DNA of 47,500 nucleotides from Deinococcus planocerae (GCF_002869765.1 NZ_PNOR01000009.1:1-47500), one strand, 5' to 3'. Positions 9,007 to 17,542 are shown, counted from the stretch's first letter. A program made the numbers and translations. Notes: generated from the sequence alone by a model not told the origin.

Positions 9007-10986
9007 ATGCCCCTGAACCGCGCGGCGCTGCTGGCCGCCGCCCTGACCTGCCTCCTGCTGCCGGGGACCGCCCCAGCGCTCACCTTGTCCCCATACGGCG
9101 CGGCCCGCATCGACGGCCACGCGGCGGGCACCTTTTCCACGTTGAATGACCCCTCCGGCTTCGCGGGCGGGCTGGCCTGGGGGCCGGACGGCTCGGCCTA
9201 CACCCTCGACGGCGCGCGGGTGCTGTACCGCTGGAACGCCCGAACTGGGCAGCCCGTGTCCCGCACCGTGCTGGTGCCGCCCTCCAGCCTGCCGAATGCG
9301 AGGGCGAACTTCGGGCCGAGACTCCGGCTGGAGGGCTACCGTACGGACGGCGGGGCGCTCAAGGGACCGTTCATCCGGGTGCAGGGCTACGCGGGGGGCC
9401 AGCCCTACCAGACCGCCTACACCCTGCGGGCCGACGGGCGGGCCGTGCTGGGCGACGTGTGCGCCCGTGCGGCGGGGCGAGCCGGAGGTTGCGCGGCGGG
9501 GTACAGCGTGACGGTCCTCCCCCAACAGAAGGGCCGGGCCGTGCTGCGTCTGGAAGGTCGGCAGGGGCCCGTGACGGAGATCACGCTGCCCGCCGGTCGG
9601 GTGCTGGACGTCGAGCCCTCGCCGGACGGCGCGCGGGTGGTGGCCCTGCGCAGCGTGTCGAAGCGCGAGTATGACCCGACCGCCCCCCTGTTCCTCGACG
9701 TGGCGACGCGGGACGGGAAGGTCGTGTCGCGGCAGGTGCCGGGGAGCTTCGGGGTGGAGCCCAGCGGGGAGCCCCAGGTACGCTGGGTGGACGCCGGGCG
9801 AATCCTGACCGCCACGCCCCGGGCGACTTCCCCCACGTACAGCCCCAGCGGGCAGCAGGTCAGCCTGTGGGGCCTGAGCGGTCAGTCGCCCCGCTGGACG
9901 GTGGGCAGGGGAGAGTTGCGCGACGCCGTGCCCTCACCGGACGGCACGCTGTTCCTGACCGTCCGCGGCGGCAGCGTGCCGGAACTCCACCGTGTGTCGG
10001 ACGGCACGTTCGTGCGGTCCCTGGGCGCGGCGGTCACCGCGTCCGTGCCGAAGCCGGGAGGGGGCGCACTGCTGGCGCTCGACACCGGGAACGGGCAGGG
10101 GGAGCTGAGAACGGTGCGCCCGGGTGGGCCGAGTCGGCGGTTGGGCGGACAGGGGCTGGAGGGCGTGACCGAGTTGGCCGTGAGCCCGGATGGACGCTTC
10201 ATCGCCGCCGCCCGCCCCGGGAGTGTGGCCGTCCTTGACCGCGCCGGGCGGACCCTGCACACCCTTGCCCTGCCACCGGAGGCGTACCGGGTGGACCTGG
10301 CCTTCTCCGGGCCCAGGACGGTGTTCGCCCGCTTTGAAGACGCGGGAAGCGGCAGTGGCTGGCAGAGCCGAACCTGGGACGCGGCGACGGGCGGGGTGCT
10401 GAGTCAGGAGGCCAACACGCGCCCGGTGGGGACCCTGCGCCTGCGGGCCGAGGATCGGCGGCTGCCCAGCGGCGCGTTCCAGTCGCGGCTGAGGGCGACC
10501 GGACCGAACGGTCAGACCCTGTGGCGGGAGGCATGGCACGGCGACTACCGCCCGTATTTCGTGCCCAGCCCAGACGGGCGCGCGGCGGTGCGAGGTGTGT
10601 CACGCCCGATCAAGGAGCAGACGGAACAGGCCGGTCTCTACCTCTACCGCCTCGACCCACGCACCGGACGGGCCAGCCCTGGTCTGACTTTGCGGACGGG
10701 TGACCCGAAGGAGGCGTACCGGGGGCTGAGCCTGCTGGACTACGCGCCGAACCGTCGCCTTGTCCTGCTGGGTGAGGGGGCGGGGGACGGTTGCGGTGGG
10801 GCCTTTTATGGCCTGCGCCTGGCGGACGTGGAGGCCCGGCGGGAGGTGAAGCTGCCGGTGGCGCTGACCTCGGGCCTAACGCGCTATTTCGGCTGCGGCC
10901 AGCCGGTGCCGCAACCCACGGCGGCCTTCACGCCGGAAGGGAACGTGCTGGTGCGGGACGGCAATACCTTGAACTGGTGGCGCTGA
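9007..10986 (+). CDS. Secreted WD40/beta-propeller-like protein, 659 aa
   Basis: Begins MPLNRAALLAAALTCLLLPG followed by TAPA, a signal peptide. The mature protein carries many repeated short blocks of the kind 'x-PSPDG-x-x-(V/F)-x(A/T)-(L/V)-(R)': DVEPSPDGARVVALR, DAVPSPDGTLFLTVRG, LAVSPDGRFIAAARPG, FVPSPDGRAAVRG and FTPEGNVLVRDG. These are WD40-like propeller blades, usually used for binding protein or wall components. No catalytic motif is seen. It stands alone, with a leaderless promoter and no partner in the same operon. The propeller assignment is good; the biological role is unknown. Confidence 0.75.
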   Translation: MPLNRAALLAAALTCLLLPGTAPALTLSPYGAARIDGHAAGTFSTLNDPSGFAGGLAWGPDGSAYTLDGARVLYRWNARTGQPVSRTVLVPPSSLPNARANFGPRLRLEGYRTDGGALKGPFIRVQGYAGGQPYQTAYTLRADGRAVLGDVCARAAGRAGGCAAGYSVTVLPQQKGRAVLRLEGRQGPVTEITLPAGRVLDVEPSPDGARVVALRSVSKREYDPTAPLFLDVATRDGKVVSRQVPGSFGVEPSGEPQVRWVDAGRILTATPRATSPTYSPSGQQVSLWGLSGQSPRWTVGRGELRDAVPSPDGTLFLTVRGGSVPELHRVSDGTFVRSLGAAVTASVPKPGGGALLALDTGNGQGELRTVRPGGPSRRLGGQGLEGVTELAVSPDGRFIAAARPGSVAVLDRAGRTLHTLALPPEAYRVDLAFSGPRTVFARFEDAGSGSGWQSRTWDAATGGVLSQEANTRPVGTLRLRAEDRRLPSGAFQSRLRATGPNGQTLWREAWHGDYRPYFVPSPDGRAAVRGVSRPIKEQTEQAGLYLYRLDPRTGRASPGLTLRTGDPKEAYRGLSLLDYAPNRRLVLLGEGAGDGCGGAFYGLRLADVEARREVKLPVALTSGLTRYFGCGQPVPQPTAAFTPEGNVLVRDGNTLNWWR

Positions 10987-11235
10987 GCCACGAGACGGTG
11001 CTCCAGCGATGGTGCCGTCCCAGGACCACGAGCGCGTTCGGTCACAGCCAACTCGCCAGACAAGTCAACGGGCAAGTGCCGCTCGCTGCCCGTGTCAGTA
11101 TTTCTACGTGGGCAAGAACCCGACGGGTGGGCGGTGGTGAGAGAAATCTACCCGCGAGACCCAACGGGCCACGTTGAGAAGCAGAGACGGAAGTTGAGGG
11201 GCTGGAAGGGAACGAGCGGGAGAACGCCTTCGCGA

Positions 11236-11247
11236 TAGCTTCAGCCC
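11236..11247 (+). promoter_or_regulatory. Leaderless promoter -10 element for the 11248 gene
   Basis: TAGCTT at 11236-11241 lies 6 nt before the ATG at 11248 and no Shine-Dalgarno is visible. Confidence 0.5.
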
Positions 11248-11790
11248 ATGTGCTCTCCCTCTCACAGCTTCGTGTTGGGCATCCTGGCAGGCCTGGTCTT
11301 GGGGATGCCGCTGCTGCTTGTGGGCGGGTATCTCTGGCAGGCGGGCCTCGACCTCCGCTCGCCTTCATCCAGCCGGGAGTGGATCAAGCTCTGTGCCCGT
11401 GGCCGCGAAGACATCTTCTGCAAGGCCGCGCAGAGCGTGGTCGCGCGGGAAGTATCTGGCCCTGTCGTCCTGCTCTACCCCGGCGTAACGGGCGACCGCG
11501 ACCTCACGGCAACGCTCATCGTGTGGAAGGGGCGTTACCCCTCCCCAGAAGAGTTGGACGCTCTGGTGTGGGCAAATCTCTTTGCGGCGGCTGAGCTCAA
11601 GACGGGTCAGATGCGCTCGCTGGACGGTCAGGTACGGCGGGTGAGGTGCCCGGCGCCCGACCAGCGAGGCTCCTGCCAGCTTGGGCCTCTGAAGGTCCAG
11701 CGGCACACCCGGCCTCGCAGCGCAAACGACGGAGCGATCTACGTTTCGTTTGGCCCAGACAATCAGCGGGGCTTCCTGCCACCACGTTGA
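11248..11790 (+). CDS. Membrane-anchored hypothetical protein, 180 aa
   Basis: One N-terminal membrane segment (FVLGILAGLVLGMPLLLVGGYLW, about residues 8-30) is followed by an extracytoplasmic domain with four cysteines (LCARGREDIFCK; RRVRCPAPDQRGSCQ) that could form disulfides. Strands such as SGPVVLLYP and DLTATLIVWKG surround a helix (SPEELDALVWANLFAAAELKTG). I do not recognise the family. The leaderless promoter supports the chosen ATG. Confidence 0.65.
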   Translation: MCSPSHSFVLGILAGLVLGMPLLLVGGYLWQAGLDLRSPSSSREWIKLCARGREDIFCKAAQSVVAREVSGPVVLLYPGVTGDRDLTATLIVWKGRYPSPEELDALVWANLFAAAELKTGQMRSLDGQVRRVRCPAPDQRGSCQLGPLKVQRHTRPRSANDGAIYVSFGPDNQRGFLPPR

Positions 11791-12192
11791 GTCGGACAGA
11801 GAGAGGCTAACGAAGTGGCTGCCGGGTGCACTGAAGGGTTCGGCCTCCCCCAGAGGCACGTTCCACACAGGAGAGCAAGCTCACCTGGCCCCGAGGCCCC
11901 AGCCCACCAGACGACGAGCGCTGGACCCCACCCCGCTTCAGTTCCCGGTGAGCGGCCGGAGGTCCTCGAGCACCATCCACGCGCCGGGTTCACGGCGGGT
12001 GCGTTGCCCGTTGGCGGGCATGGAGAACCCGCTTCTGCCTCTACCGATGAAGTCGCTGCGCGCCTGGGTGGACGTCGTGACGCCCCAGGCGCCGTTCGTG
12101 GCCGAGCTGCCCAGGCGGAAACCTCGACGCCGCGGGGCGCTCCAATCATTTCGGGGCCCCGGTTCCGGCTGGTTGGCCGCCACCCACTTGGG
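11791..12192. other. Gap between convergent genes, no supported gene
   Basis: Lies between the end of the 11248 gene and the end of repA. A minus-strand frame at 11938-12183 (81 codons) has no recognisable motif or ribosome binding site. I do not see a clear terminator hairpin followed by T residues. Confidence 0.4.
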
Positions 12193-13581
12193 TCAGCGGT
12201 GCAGGTCGTCACGCAGGTGGTCCACGAAGGCCTGGAGTTCCAGGCGCGCCTGGGCGGCACTCAGGTCTTGCAGCAGCGCTCCGGCGAGGACCCGGCCGCT
12301 CAGGCACGCGCGTTCCAGCGCGTTCCACTGCTCGCCGGGAAGCTGCTTGCCCAGCTGCATCTTGAGGGAACGGCGCGTGCGTTCCCACTGCACCTCCGGG
12401 GGTGCGGCCAGCAGCTCGCGCCGTTCTTGTTCCGTGCGCTGCTGGGCCTCCTCCTCGGCGGCCCGGACGCGGGCCCGGCTCTCCTCGCAGCGCTGCCCGG
12501 TGTCGGCGACCCTGGCCGGCGCGTCGAGCACGTACTTGTCAGGATTCTGCAGCATGTCGTAGACCAGCCCGCCCGGCTTGCGGACGCTGCCAGGTTTCTC
12601 GCGCATGACGCGCTGCACGTAGCGAACCACTTCCTCCACGCGGTCGCCCTTTTCCTTGGCGAGCTTGTTCGCCGCCTGCGCCGCCACGCCGCTGTCGACG
12701 AGCAGACGAACCAGCGCGGGATCCGGGTCATCCAGGCTGGCGAAGACGTAGGTCAGGGCGGTGTTGACCCTCGCGCCGCTGACACGAACGTCCCGCAGGT
12801 AGCCCTGCGCGGCGAGTTCCTCGTGAGCCTCGTTCAGGGCGCGCTGCGTCTTGCTGGGCTTGCCGTCCGTGATGCCGCAGGCCAGACGCCAGTGTTCGAG
12901 GTCGACGCGCAGGGACGGCAACTGCTCCCCCGTATCGGCGTAGCGGTGAGCTTCCAGGAGGCGGTACAGCGCCCGCGCAGGAGGCTGCTCGATGCCCGTG
13001 AGGATCTTGTGCTCGAGGGCCTGAGTGAACCCGCTCCGGATGCTGTTGGCCAGCTGTGTGCCCAGTTGAATCATCAGGGACGCGTTTGGGACCAGCTCAC
13101 GGTTCGGGTCAACGCTGTCACCGCTGCCGATGTCCCAGTAACTCAGGTCGGTGATGAGCCGCATGCGTTTGACATTCCGCAGCCTCCGTCCGTCCGGGAG
13201 ATGCCAGCCGTCCGTCGCGGTCACGCTCGTGTACCACAGGCGGTCGAGGGACTCGCGCAGCCGATGGTAGCTCTTCCCGTTCGGGGACAGGAAGCTCGCG
13301 GCGCGCAACTCGTACGCCGTCGTGTGGAGCCGGTTGTCCTCGGGGCAGGACTGCGCGGCGAACAGGCTCTCAATGCCGATCAGGACGTTCGTGTCGATGC
13401 CCCGCGGGCGACCATGCGGGGCTTCCGCTGCCACGCCGAACGACCGGCCCGCGATCTCGAACGAGACGCTCCACAGCCGGCTGTTCTCATCATCCAGGCG
13501 GGTCTGGACACTCACGATTCCCAGGCGTGCGATGTTCCGCTCGTCCACGATCCGCGTGACTGGTTGCCTGTCTTTCTTCAT
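12193..13581 (-). CDS. repA: Plasmid replication initiator RepA-like protein
   Basis: Probable initiator that binds the iterons immediately upstream and opens the origin. The ATG at 13581 is chosen because GGGAGGGG precedes it; the frame runs back to 13692 without a better site. The product is about 462 aa. The N-terminal half (ARLGIVSVQTRLDDENSRLWSVSF, GIDTNVLIGIESLFAAQ, TTAYELRAASFLSPNGKSYHRLRESLDRL) looks like the RepA family of initiators common on Deinococcus plasmids. It is followed by a winged-helix-like part (LYRLLEAHRY; PSLRVDLEHWRLACGITDGKPSKTQRALNEA). The C-terminus is a charged helix, EESRARVRAAEEEAQQRTEQERREL. Its own iterons overlap the upstream region, so autorepression is likely. 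No parAB genes are in the window. Confidence 0.8.
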   Translation of the reverse strand: MKKDRQPVTRIVDERNIARLGIVSVQTRLDDENSRLWSVSFEIAGRSFGVAAEAPHGRPRGIDTNVLIGIESLFAAQSCPEDNRLHTTAYELRAASFLSPNGKSYHRLRESLDRLWYTSVTATDGWHLPDGRRLRNVKRMRLITDLSYWDIGSGDSVDPNRELVPNASLMIQLGTQLANSIRSGFTQALEHKILTGIEQPPARALYRLLEAHRYADTGEQLPSLRVDLEHWRLACGITDGKPSKTQRALNEAHEELAAQGYLRDVRVSGARVNTALTYVFASLDDPDPALVRLLVDSGVAAQAANKLAKEKGDRVEEVVRYVQRVMREKPGSVRKPGGLVYDMLQNPDKYVLDAPARVADTGQRCEESRARVRAAEEEAQQRTEQERRELLAAPPEVQWERTRRSLKMQLGKQLPGEQWNALERACLSGRVLAGALLQDLSAAQARLELQAFVDHLRDDLHR

Positions 13582-14137
13582 GCCCCTCCCGCTGAGATGT
13601 TGTTTATTCAGGAGTAAAATACAGAAGAAACAACAACAGAGAGACCCAGGAAGTGTCCTCCTGAACGGGATATCCGTGGGGGATCGGCACAAAGGTGTCC
13701 CGGGTTTCGCCCTGATTCGCCCCCAAACGGCACAAAGGTATCCCTATTCTCCCCGGGGATCGGCACAAAGGTGTCGGCGAGGGGCATGCCAGGCCCTTCA
13801 CCGCGCTGAGGACAGAGAAAGCACGTCCTGGCCGAAGCCGAGTCGTTTGGGGGCACAAAGGTGTCCCTAGTCGACACGTCGCCCCTTTGTGCCGCCGGAC
13901 GGGATACCTTTGTGCCCTCGCGCGTTTGGTCTGGACGCTGTGTGGAAGGGCAAAAACCGATCTGCCACTGTAAAGACGGCCCAAAGGTGTCCCGGCGGCA
14001 GGCGAACTGGGGGGAGGGTGTGAAGGTACCCACTTGCCCTAAAACGGCACAAAGGTGTCCCTAGTCTGAGCGTGGTGGGACCGTGGAAGCGGTTTTATGC
14101 CGTCTGGGGCGCATCTTGGAGAGACCGCACGGCAAGC
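13582..14137. other. Putative plasmid origin of replication region
   Basis: This non-coding stretch upstream of repA contains an AT-richer patch (about 13598-13645) next to the repA start and the iteron array listed separately. Together with repA this is the standard layout of an iteron-type theta origin. No convincing DnaA box was found; TGTGGATCG at 14161-14169 is only a weak resemblance. I see no protein-coding gene. Confidence 0.7.
13685..14061. repeat. Iteron array, eight 17-bp copies in both orientations
   Basis: Consensus CGGCACAAAGGTGTCCC. Plus-strand copies: 13685-13701, 13728-13744 (GGTATCCC variant), 13761-13777 (ends TCGG), 13851-13867 (first base G), 13977-13993 (CGGCCCAAAGG variant) and 14045-14061. 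Inverted copies: 13878-13894 (GGGGCGAC tail) and 13901-13917 (GGTATCCC variant). Spacing is irregular (16-110 nt), with two clusters and one head-to-head pair around 13851-13894. They are the expected binding sites for the adjacent RepA. Confidence 0.88.
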
Positions 14138-14165
14138 CCACAGGGCAAAGCGCTTTGCCCTGTGG
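14138..14165. repeat. Perfect 28-bp palindrome near the origin
   Basis: The half-site CCACAGGGCAAAGC is followed directly by its exact reverse complement, with no spacer. It lies 77 bp beyond the last iteron in non-coding DNA. It is not followed by a T-run, so it is a poor terminator. A dimeric protein site (partition, copy control or recombination) or a cruciform is more plausible. Confidence 0.75.
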
Positions 14166-14367
14166 ATCGCAGGGCGCCCGCGACGCTGGTCACGGCGCGG
14201 TGCTGCTTGGAGGCGGGCGCGTGCGGGTCGGACGCGCCCGACCAAGTGGCGCGCTGGCGGGAGTGAGGAGAGCCTGGCCGATCCTGTCCCGGCCCGGTGA
14301 CGGCGGTGCCCGGGCGGGTGGAGCTGACGCACCCACCTCATCCGGGGGCAGAAGGAAGTCCGCCGCC

Positions 14368-14772
14368 TCAAGCCGGGTGCACGGGCGTGAGCCAGCGCTG
14401 GCCGAGTTCGTTCAGGGCGGCGATGAGCTCCTCGAAATGCTGCGGTTTGAGGACGTACCCGTCGGCCCCCGCCGATCTCGCCCTCGTCCGGTCCCGCGCC
14501 TCGTCCGACGTGCTAAACACCACCACGGGCACGTGCTGGAGTGTGGCGTCCCCCTTGACGGCCGCCAGCACCTCGTGCCCGCTGACGCGCGGCATGTTCA
14601 GGTCCAGCAGCACCAGGTCCGGCAGCACGCCCGCGCCCCGCAGCAGGTCCAGCGCCTCCTGCCCGTCGCGGGCCACGCTCAGGTCGCACTGCACCTCACT
14701 CGCCTCCAGCGCGAGGCGCGCCAATTCCAAGTCGGCTCCATCGTCCTCCACGATCAGCAGGTGCTTGGCCAT
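14368..14772 (-). CDS. Stand-alone receiver-domain response regulator (Rcp1-like)
   Basis: A 134-aa single receiver domain with acidic residues E9, D10 and D11 (LIVEDDGADLELA), the phosphoacceptor D57 in LVLLDLNMPRVSG, the switch residue in VVVFSTSDE and lysine in YVLKPQHF. The insertion between LLDLNMP and the following helix and the overall layout resemble Rcp1-type regulators that receive phosphate from phytochrome or hybrid kinases. There is no output domain, so it would act by protein contact. AAGGAG lies just before ATG 14772. No kinase is adjacent, so its partner is probably elsewhere. Confidence 0.85.
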   Translation of the reverse strand: MAKHLLIVEDDGADLELARLALEASEVQCDLSVARDGQEALDLLRGAGVLPDLVLLDLNMPRVSGHEVLAAVKGDATLQHVPVVVFSTSDEARDRTRARSAGADGYVLKPQHFEELIAALNELGQRWLTPVHPA

Positions 14773-14883
14773 GCTGCTCCTTCCACGACACGGGCGCGTT
14801 GAGGCACATCTGTGGAGAGCTGAAGAAGGAAGCGGCTTCAGGAAGCGCGAAGCTCCTCCCCGCGTTCCCGCTTCCCGAGCTCC

Positions 14884-15258
14884 TCACGTCACAAGGAATT
14901 CCATGATGTCCAGTGCCACGAAGAGCGCCGCATACAGCAGGGCCGTGACCACTATGCACCGGCGAAGCCAGGGTCCCCGCGTCTTCACCCGAACCAACAG
15001 GTGGACGGCCGACACGCCAACCAGGGTGCCCGCGGCGAGCATCCCTTCCAACTGCTCCCCGGCCTGAGGCCCATGAAGGTCCCACAGCCGTGAGGGAGCC
15101 ATCCCCGCCACCAGCGTCACGGAGAGTGCCCAATAGGTCAGCAGGATGGCGTCCATGACCCAGACCCAAACCAGCAGTCCTTGAACCAGCACACCGTCCA
15201 GGGTCTCCGAGAGGTTCAACATGCCGAGTTGCTCCTTGAGGGGGAAGCGAGCTTCCAT
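14884..15258 (-). CDS. Small integral membrane protein, about 124 aa
   Basis: The frame is open upstream to 15414, but the upstream part is proline- and glycine-rich non-coding sequence; the ATG at 15258 after AGGGGCAGGA gives a sensible protein. It has three likely membrane segments: LDGVLVQGLLVWVWVMDAILLTYWALSVTLV, GMLAAGTLVGVSAVHLLV and CIVVTALLYAALFVALDIMEFLV. Family not recognised. It lies in the same direction as the response regulator downstream (14772) and could share a transcript with it. Confidence 0.55.
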   Translation of the reverse strand: MEARFPLKEQLGMLNLSETLDGVLVQGLLVWVWVMDAILLTYWALSVTLVAGMAPSRLWDLHGPQAGEQLEGMLAAGTLVGVSAVHLLVRVKTRGPWLRRCIVVTALLYAALFVALDIMEFLVT

Positions 15259-15486
15259 TCCTGCCCCTCGGCCGCTCCCGGGATTCGCCGAGCCTCCCCC
15301 ACCGATGGGATGCGGCGGCGGGGGCGGAGAGCAGGGCGGCTGAGCTGGCTTGACCTTGCCCTGCCGGGTGACGTGGGGGCACTGCGCACCCCAGTTTGCA
15401 ACACCAGCCCCCACCGAACGGGGTGGGGACTGGTCGCCGGAGGAACCCCGACCAGGGGTGAGTCAGGAGGGCTCCGTGACCCGGAC

Positions 15487-16260
15487 CTAGTCGCGGCGCG
15501 AGACCGTCAGGTAGGCGACCACCGCCAGGATCGAGCACAGGAAGATGGCGTTGAGGGCCGTGCTGCCCAGCCCCAGCCCGCCCACGTCCCGGCCCTGCGA
15601 GAGGTAGTCCCCGATGGACGCGCCCAGCGGCCGGGTCACGATGTAGGCGAGCCAGAAGGCCAGGATGCCGTTCAGCCTGGCATACACGTGGGCGAGCGCC
15701 ACGGCGGCGATCACGCCCGCGAAGATCAGTGCCGAGGGCAGGTAGCCGAGCTGCAACTGTTCGGCCATCAGGTCGCCTGCCGCCGTGCCCAGCGCGAAGG
15801 TGAAGAGGATGGCCAGCCAGTAGTACGCTTCCCGCCTCGGAGTGAAGATGCTGTGGATCGAGAGGGTGCCCTCACGGCGGTACCACAGGGCGAAGGTCGC
15901 GATCAGGGCCACGCTGAAGACCCCGGTGCTGGTCCACAGGCTGACCCCGAAGTTGTCCGTGAGGTTGTCGGTGATCAGGGTACCCACCACGCTGATCAGC
16001 ACGATGGCGAGCCAGTAGACACCGGGAACATAGCGTTTCGTGCGGAACTGGGCGACCAGGGCCAGCGCCAGCAGGACGCTCATCAGCAGGGTCGTGCCGG
16101 TGAGGCCCAGGTGCAGGTTGCGGTTCAGGTAATCCGCCGCGGTTTCGCCGACGGTCGTCGCCATGACCTTGACGATCCAGAAAAACGCCGTGACCTCGGG
16201 AACTTTGCTCCACAGGGTCCGGCCCGGGCTGAGGGGTGCGGTGGTCAGGGTCGAGTCCAT
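15487..16260 (-). CDS. DUF347-family membrane protein (COG4705-like)
   Basis: 257 aa with about eight membrane segments. The diagnostic repeat appears twice or more: KVPEVTAFFWIVKVMATTVGETAADYL, then FWLAIVLIS-like segments with VGTLITDNLTDNFG, YYWLAILFTFALGTAAGDLMAE and AFWLAYIVTRPLGASIGDYLSQ. The T-x-GE/GD-x-x-x-D-(Y/L) pattern in each repeat is the DUF347 signature. Members are predicted membrane proteins, often found near metal or envelope genes, with no firmly known function. It sits 97 nt downstream of the HHH gene on the same strand, so it may share the promoter at 16756-16787. Confidence 0.8.
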   Translation of the reverse strand: MDSTLTTAPLSPGRTLWSKVPEVTAFFWIVKVMATTVGETAADYLNRNLHLGLTGTTLLMSVLLALALVAQFRTKRYVPGVYWLAIVLISVVGTLITDNLTDNFGVSLWTSTGVFSVALIATFALWYRREGTLSIHSIFTPRREAYYWLAILFTFALGTAAGDLMAEQLQLGYLPSALIFAGVIAAVALAHVYARLNGILAFWLAYIVTRPLGASIGDYLSQGRDVGGLGLGSTALNAIFLCSILAVVAYLTVSRRD

Positions 16261-16357
16261 GTCTGCCTCATGGGGGTCGGTGGGTGGGCGGGATCGTGTT
16301 CACGTACGGAAGGGGAAGGGGCGCCGGAGGGCGTGGTCCTCTGGGCGCCCCAGGGAT

Positions 16358-16702
16358 TCAGAAGGTGAGGTTGGCCTTGTTGTCGTTCCACAGCTTGCGG
16401 CCGATGACCTCGATCTTCCGGGAGAAGTCGCCACTGTCCTTGAAGGGCCGGTTGGCGATGATGTCCTTGGCCGTGGTCGCGGACACGCCCTTGAGGCACT
16501 GGAGGTCTGCCTGGCTCGCTTTATTCAGGTTGACCTTGGCCTTAAGCACCTTGGCGCAGGAAGAACCCGTCATGGTCATGGCCGTCCCCCTGGCGGCCTG
16601 AGCGGTGGGTGCGGCGGCGTGGCCGGTCGCCTGGCTCTGGGCGCCAGCGAGACCCATCGAGGCGAGGGCAGCCAGCAGGGCGAAGCTCGTGGAACGGTTC
16701 AT
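16358..16702 (-). CDS. Secreted helix-hairpin-helix (ComEA-like) protein
   Basis: The start at 16702 has GGAGGT 5 nt upstream. The 114-aa product opens with a signal peptide (MNRSTSFALLAALASMGLAG then AQ). After an Ala/Thr-rich linker comes VNLNKASQADLQCLKGVSA then TTAKDIIANRPFKDSGDF, the ComEA/HHH fold that binds DNA backbone without sequence specificity; other family members work in DNA uptake or as small periplasmic helpers. Two cysteines (near 49 and 69) could pair. Its promoter is a member of the 11-copy direct-repeat set, divergent from the DUF4397-like gene. Confidence 0.85.
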   Translation of the reverse strand: MNRSTSFALLAALASMGLAGAQSQATGHAAAPTAQAARGTAMTMTGSSCAKVLKAKVNLNKASQADLQCLKGVSATTAKDIIANRPFKDSGDFSRKIEVIGRKLWNDNKANLTF

Positions 16703-16755
16703 AGGGACCTCCGGGAGCGGTTCGGGTTTGTTCCTCGTGGGAACCGCTGGGGGGC

Positions 16756-16787
16756 ACCTTAGGTCCGGGAAGTAAAGGGCTGGTATA
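16756..16787 (-). promoter_or_regulatory. Direct-repeat activator site and -10 element (HHH gene)
   Basis: On the minus strand: TATACC (16787-16782), 5 nt, TTTACT (16776-16771), 9 nt, TAAGGT (16761-16756). The predicted start is about 47 nt before the ATG, leaving room for the GGAGGT site. One of eleven copies of the shared promoter architecture. Confidence 0.75.
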
Positions 16788-16871
16788 GAGCGCCGGGCAG
16801 GGCGACCGAGGAGAGTCGGTCCCCGAAGCCTCGCCGGGGTGGCTGAGCTGGACGAACGGAAGGGGGCGGCG

Positions 16872-16903
16872 TATACGCCGTCTTTACCCGTGGGGCTCAC
16901 CCT
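16872..16903 (+). promoter_or_regulatory. Direct-repeat activator site and -10 element (DUF4397-like gene)
   Basis: TATACG 16872-16877, 5 nt, TTTACC 16883-16888, 9 nt, CACCCT 16898-16903. Followed by a leader of about 50 nt with AGGAGG before ATG 16959. Confidence 0.7.
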
Positions 16904-16958
16904 CCGGGCAGGTGGCCGCTCCTGGGAAGCAGGACCTGCGGCCGCCCAGGAGGACCCC

Positions 16959-17357
16959 ATGAGACACGTCTTCATCCCCGCCGCCCTGATCCTGGCCGCC
17001 GTGGGGGCTGGGCAGGTCACCCTGCAGGCTCAGGGAATGGGAGGCGAAGGCGCCAACGTCATGCTCATCGACGGCACCGGACGTCCTGGAGCTGTGGACG
17101 TCTACGTGGACGGCGCGCTGGTGGAGCGTCAGATGCTCGCCGGGGACCGGCCAGGTCAGCTGCACCTGACGCCCGGCACGCATCAGGTCACGGTCAAGTC
17201 GAGCGACGCGGGAACCGTGCTGGCCTCGACCGCCGTCGACGTGCAGGCTGGCCGCCCCTACGCGCTGAGCTTCCAGAACGACTGGCGGGTGATAGACTAC
17301 ACGCTCAACGTGTCCAGTGGTGACCGCGCGGTCTGGCGGGCGATGAACACCAACTGA
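16959..17357 (+). CDS. Secreted DUF4397-like protein
   Basis: 132 aa from ATG 16959, with AGGAGG 5 nt upstream. A signal peptide (MRHVFIPAALILAAVGAGQV, cleavage near LQAQG) is followed by one immunoglobulin-like beta domain: NVMLIDGTGRPGAVDVYVDG, then GQLHLTPGTHQVTVKSSDAG and TAVDVQAGRPYALSF. The A-V-D-V-Y-V-D-G strand and the T-P-G-T-H turn are typical of DUF4397. The family is extracellular and without known activity. Divergent from the HHH gene and under the same promoter type. Confidence 0.75.
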   Translation: MRHVFIPAALILAAVGAGQVTLQAQGMGGEGANVMLIDGTGRPGAVDVYVDGALVERQMLAGDRPGQLHLTPGTHQVTVKSSDAGTVLASTAVDVQAGRPYALSFQNDWRVIDYTLNVSSGDRAVWRAMNTN

Positions 17358-17542
17358 ATGCGCCCGGACCGTCCACCTCGCCCGTCGCCACACCGGTCAC
17401 GGGCATTTTCTCGGAAGAGCGGTCCTGGTTGGGTCTCACCTCGGGCGGAGGGAGGCCCGGACTGCTCCTGAACCCACCCGCGCGCCAGGCGGGCCGGGGG
17501 ACGGCTCGCCGGCACAGCAGAACCCCCGCACGACGCCCCGGC

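Noticed and set aside
13604..14033. Minus-strand frames with repeated 'DTFVP' peptides
   Set aside because: The repeats are the translated iterons, not a repeat protein.
13685..14061. CRISPR-like repeat array
   Set aside because: Repeats are 17 bp, in both orientations and with irregular spacing, next to repA and without cas genes: iterons fit better.
14161..14169. DnaA box near the origin
   Set aside because: TGTGGATCG differs from the consensus and is part of the 28-bp palindrome; no other box supports it.
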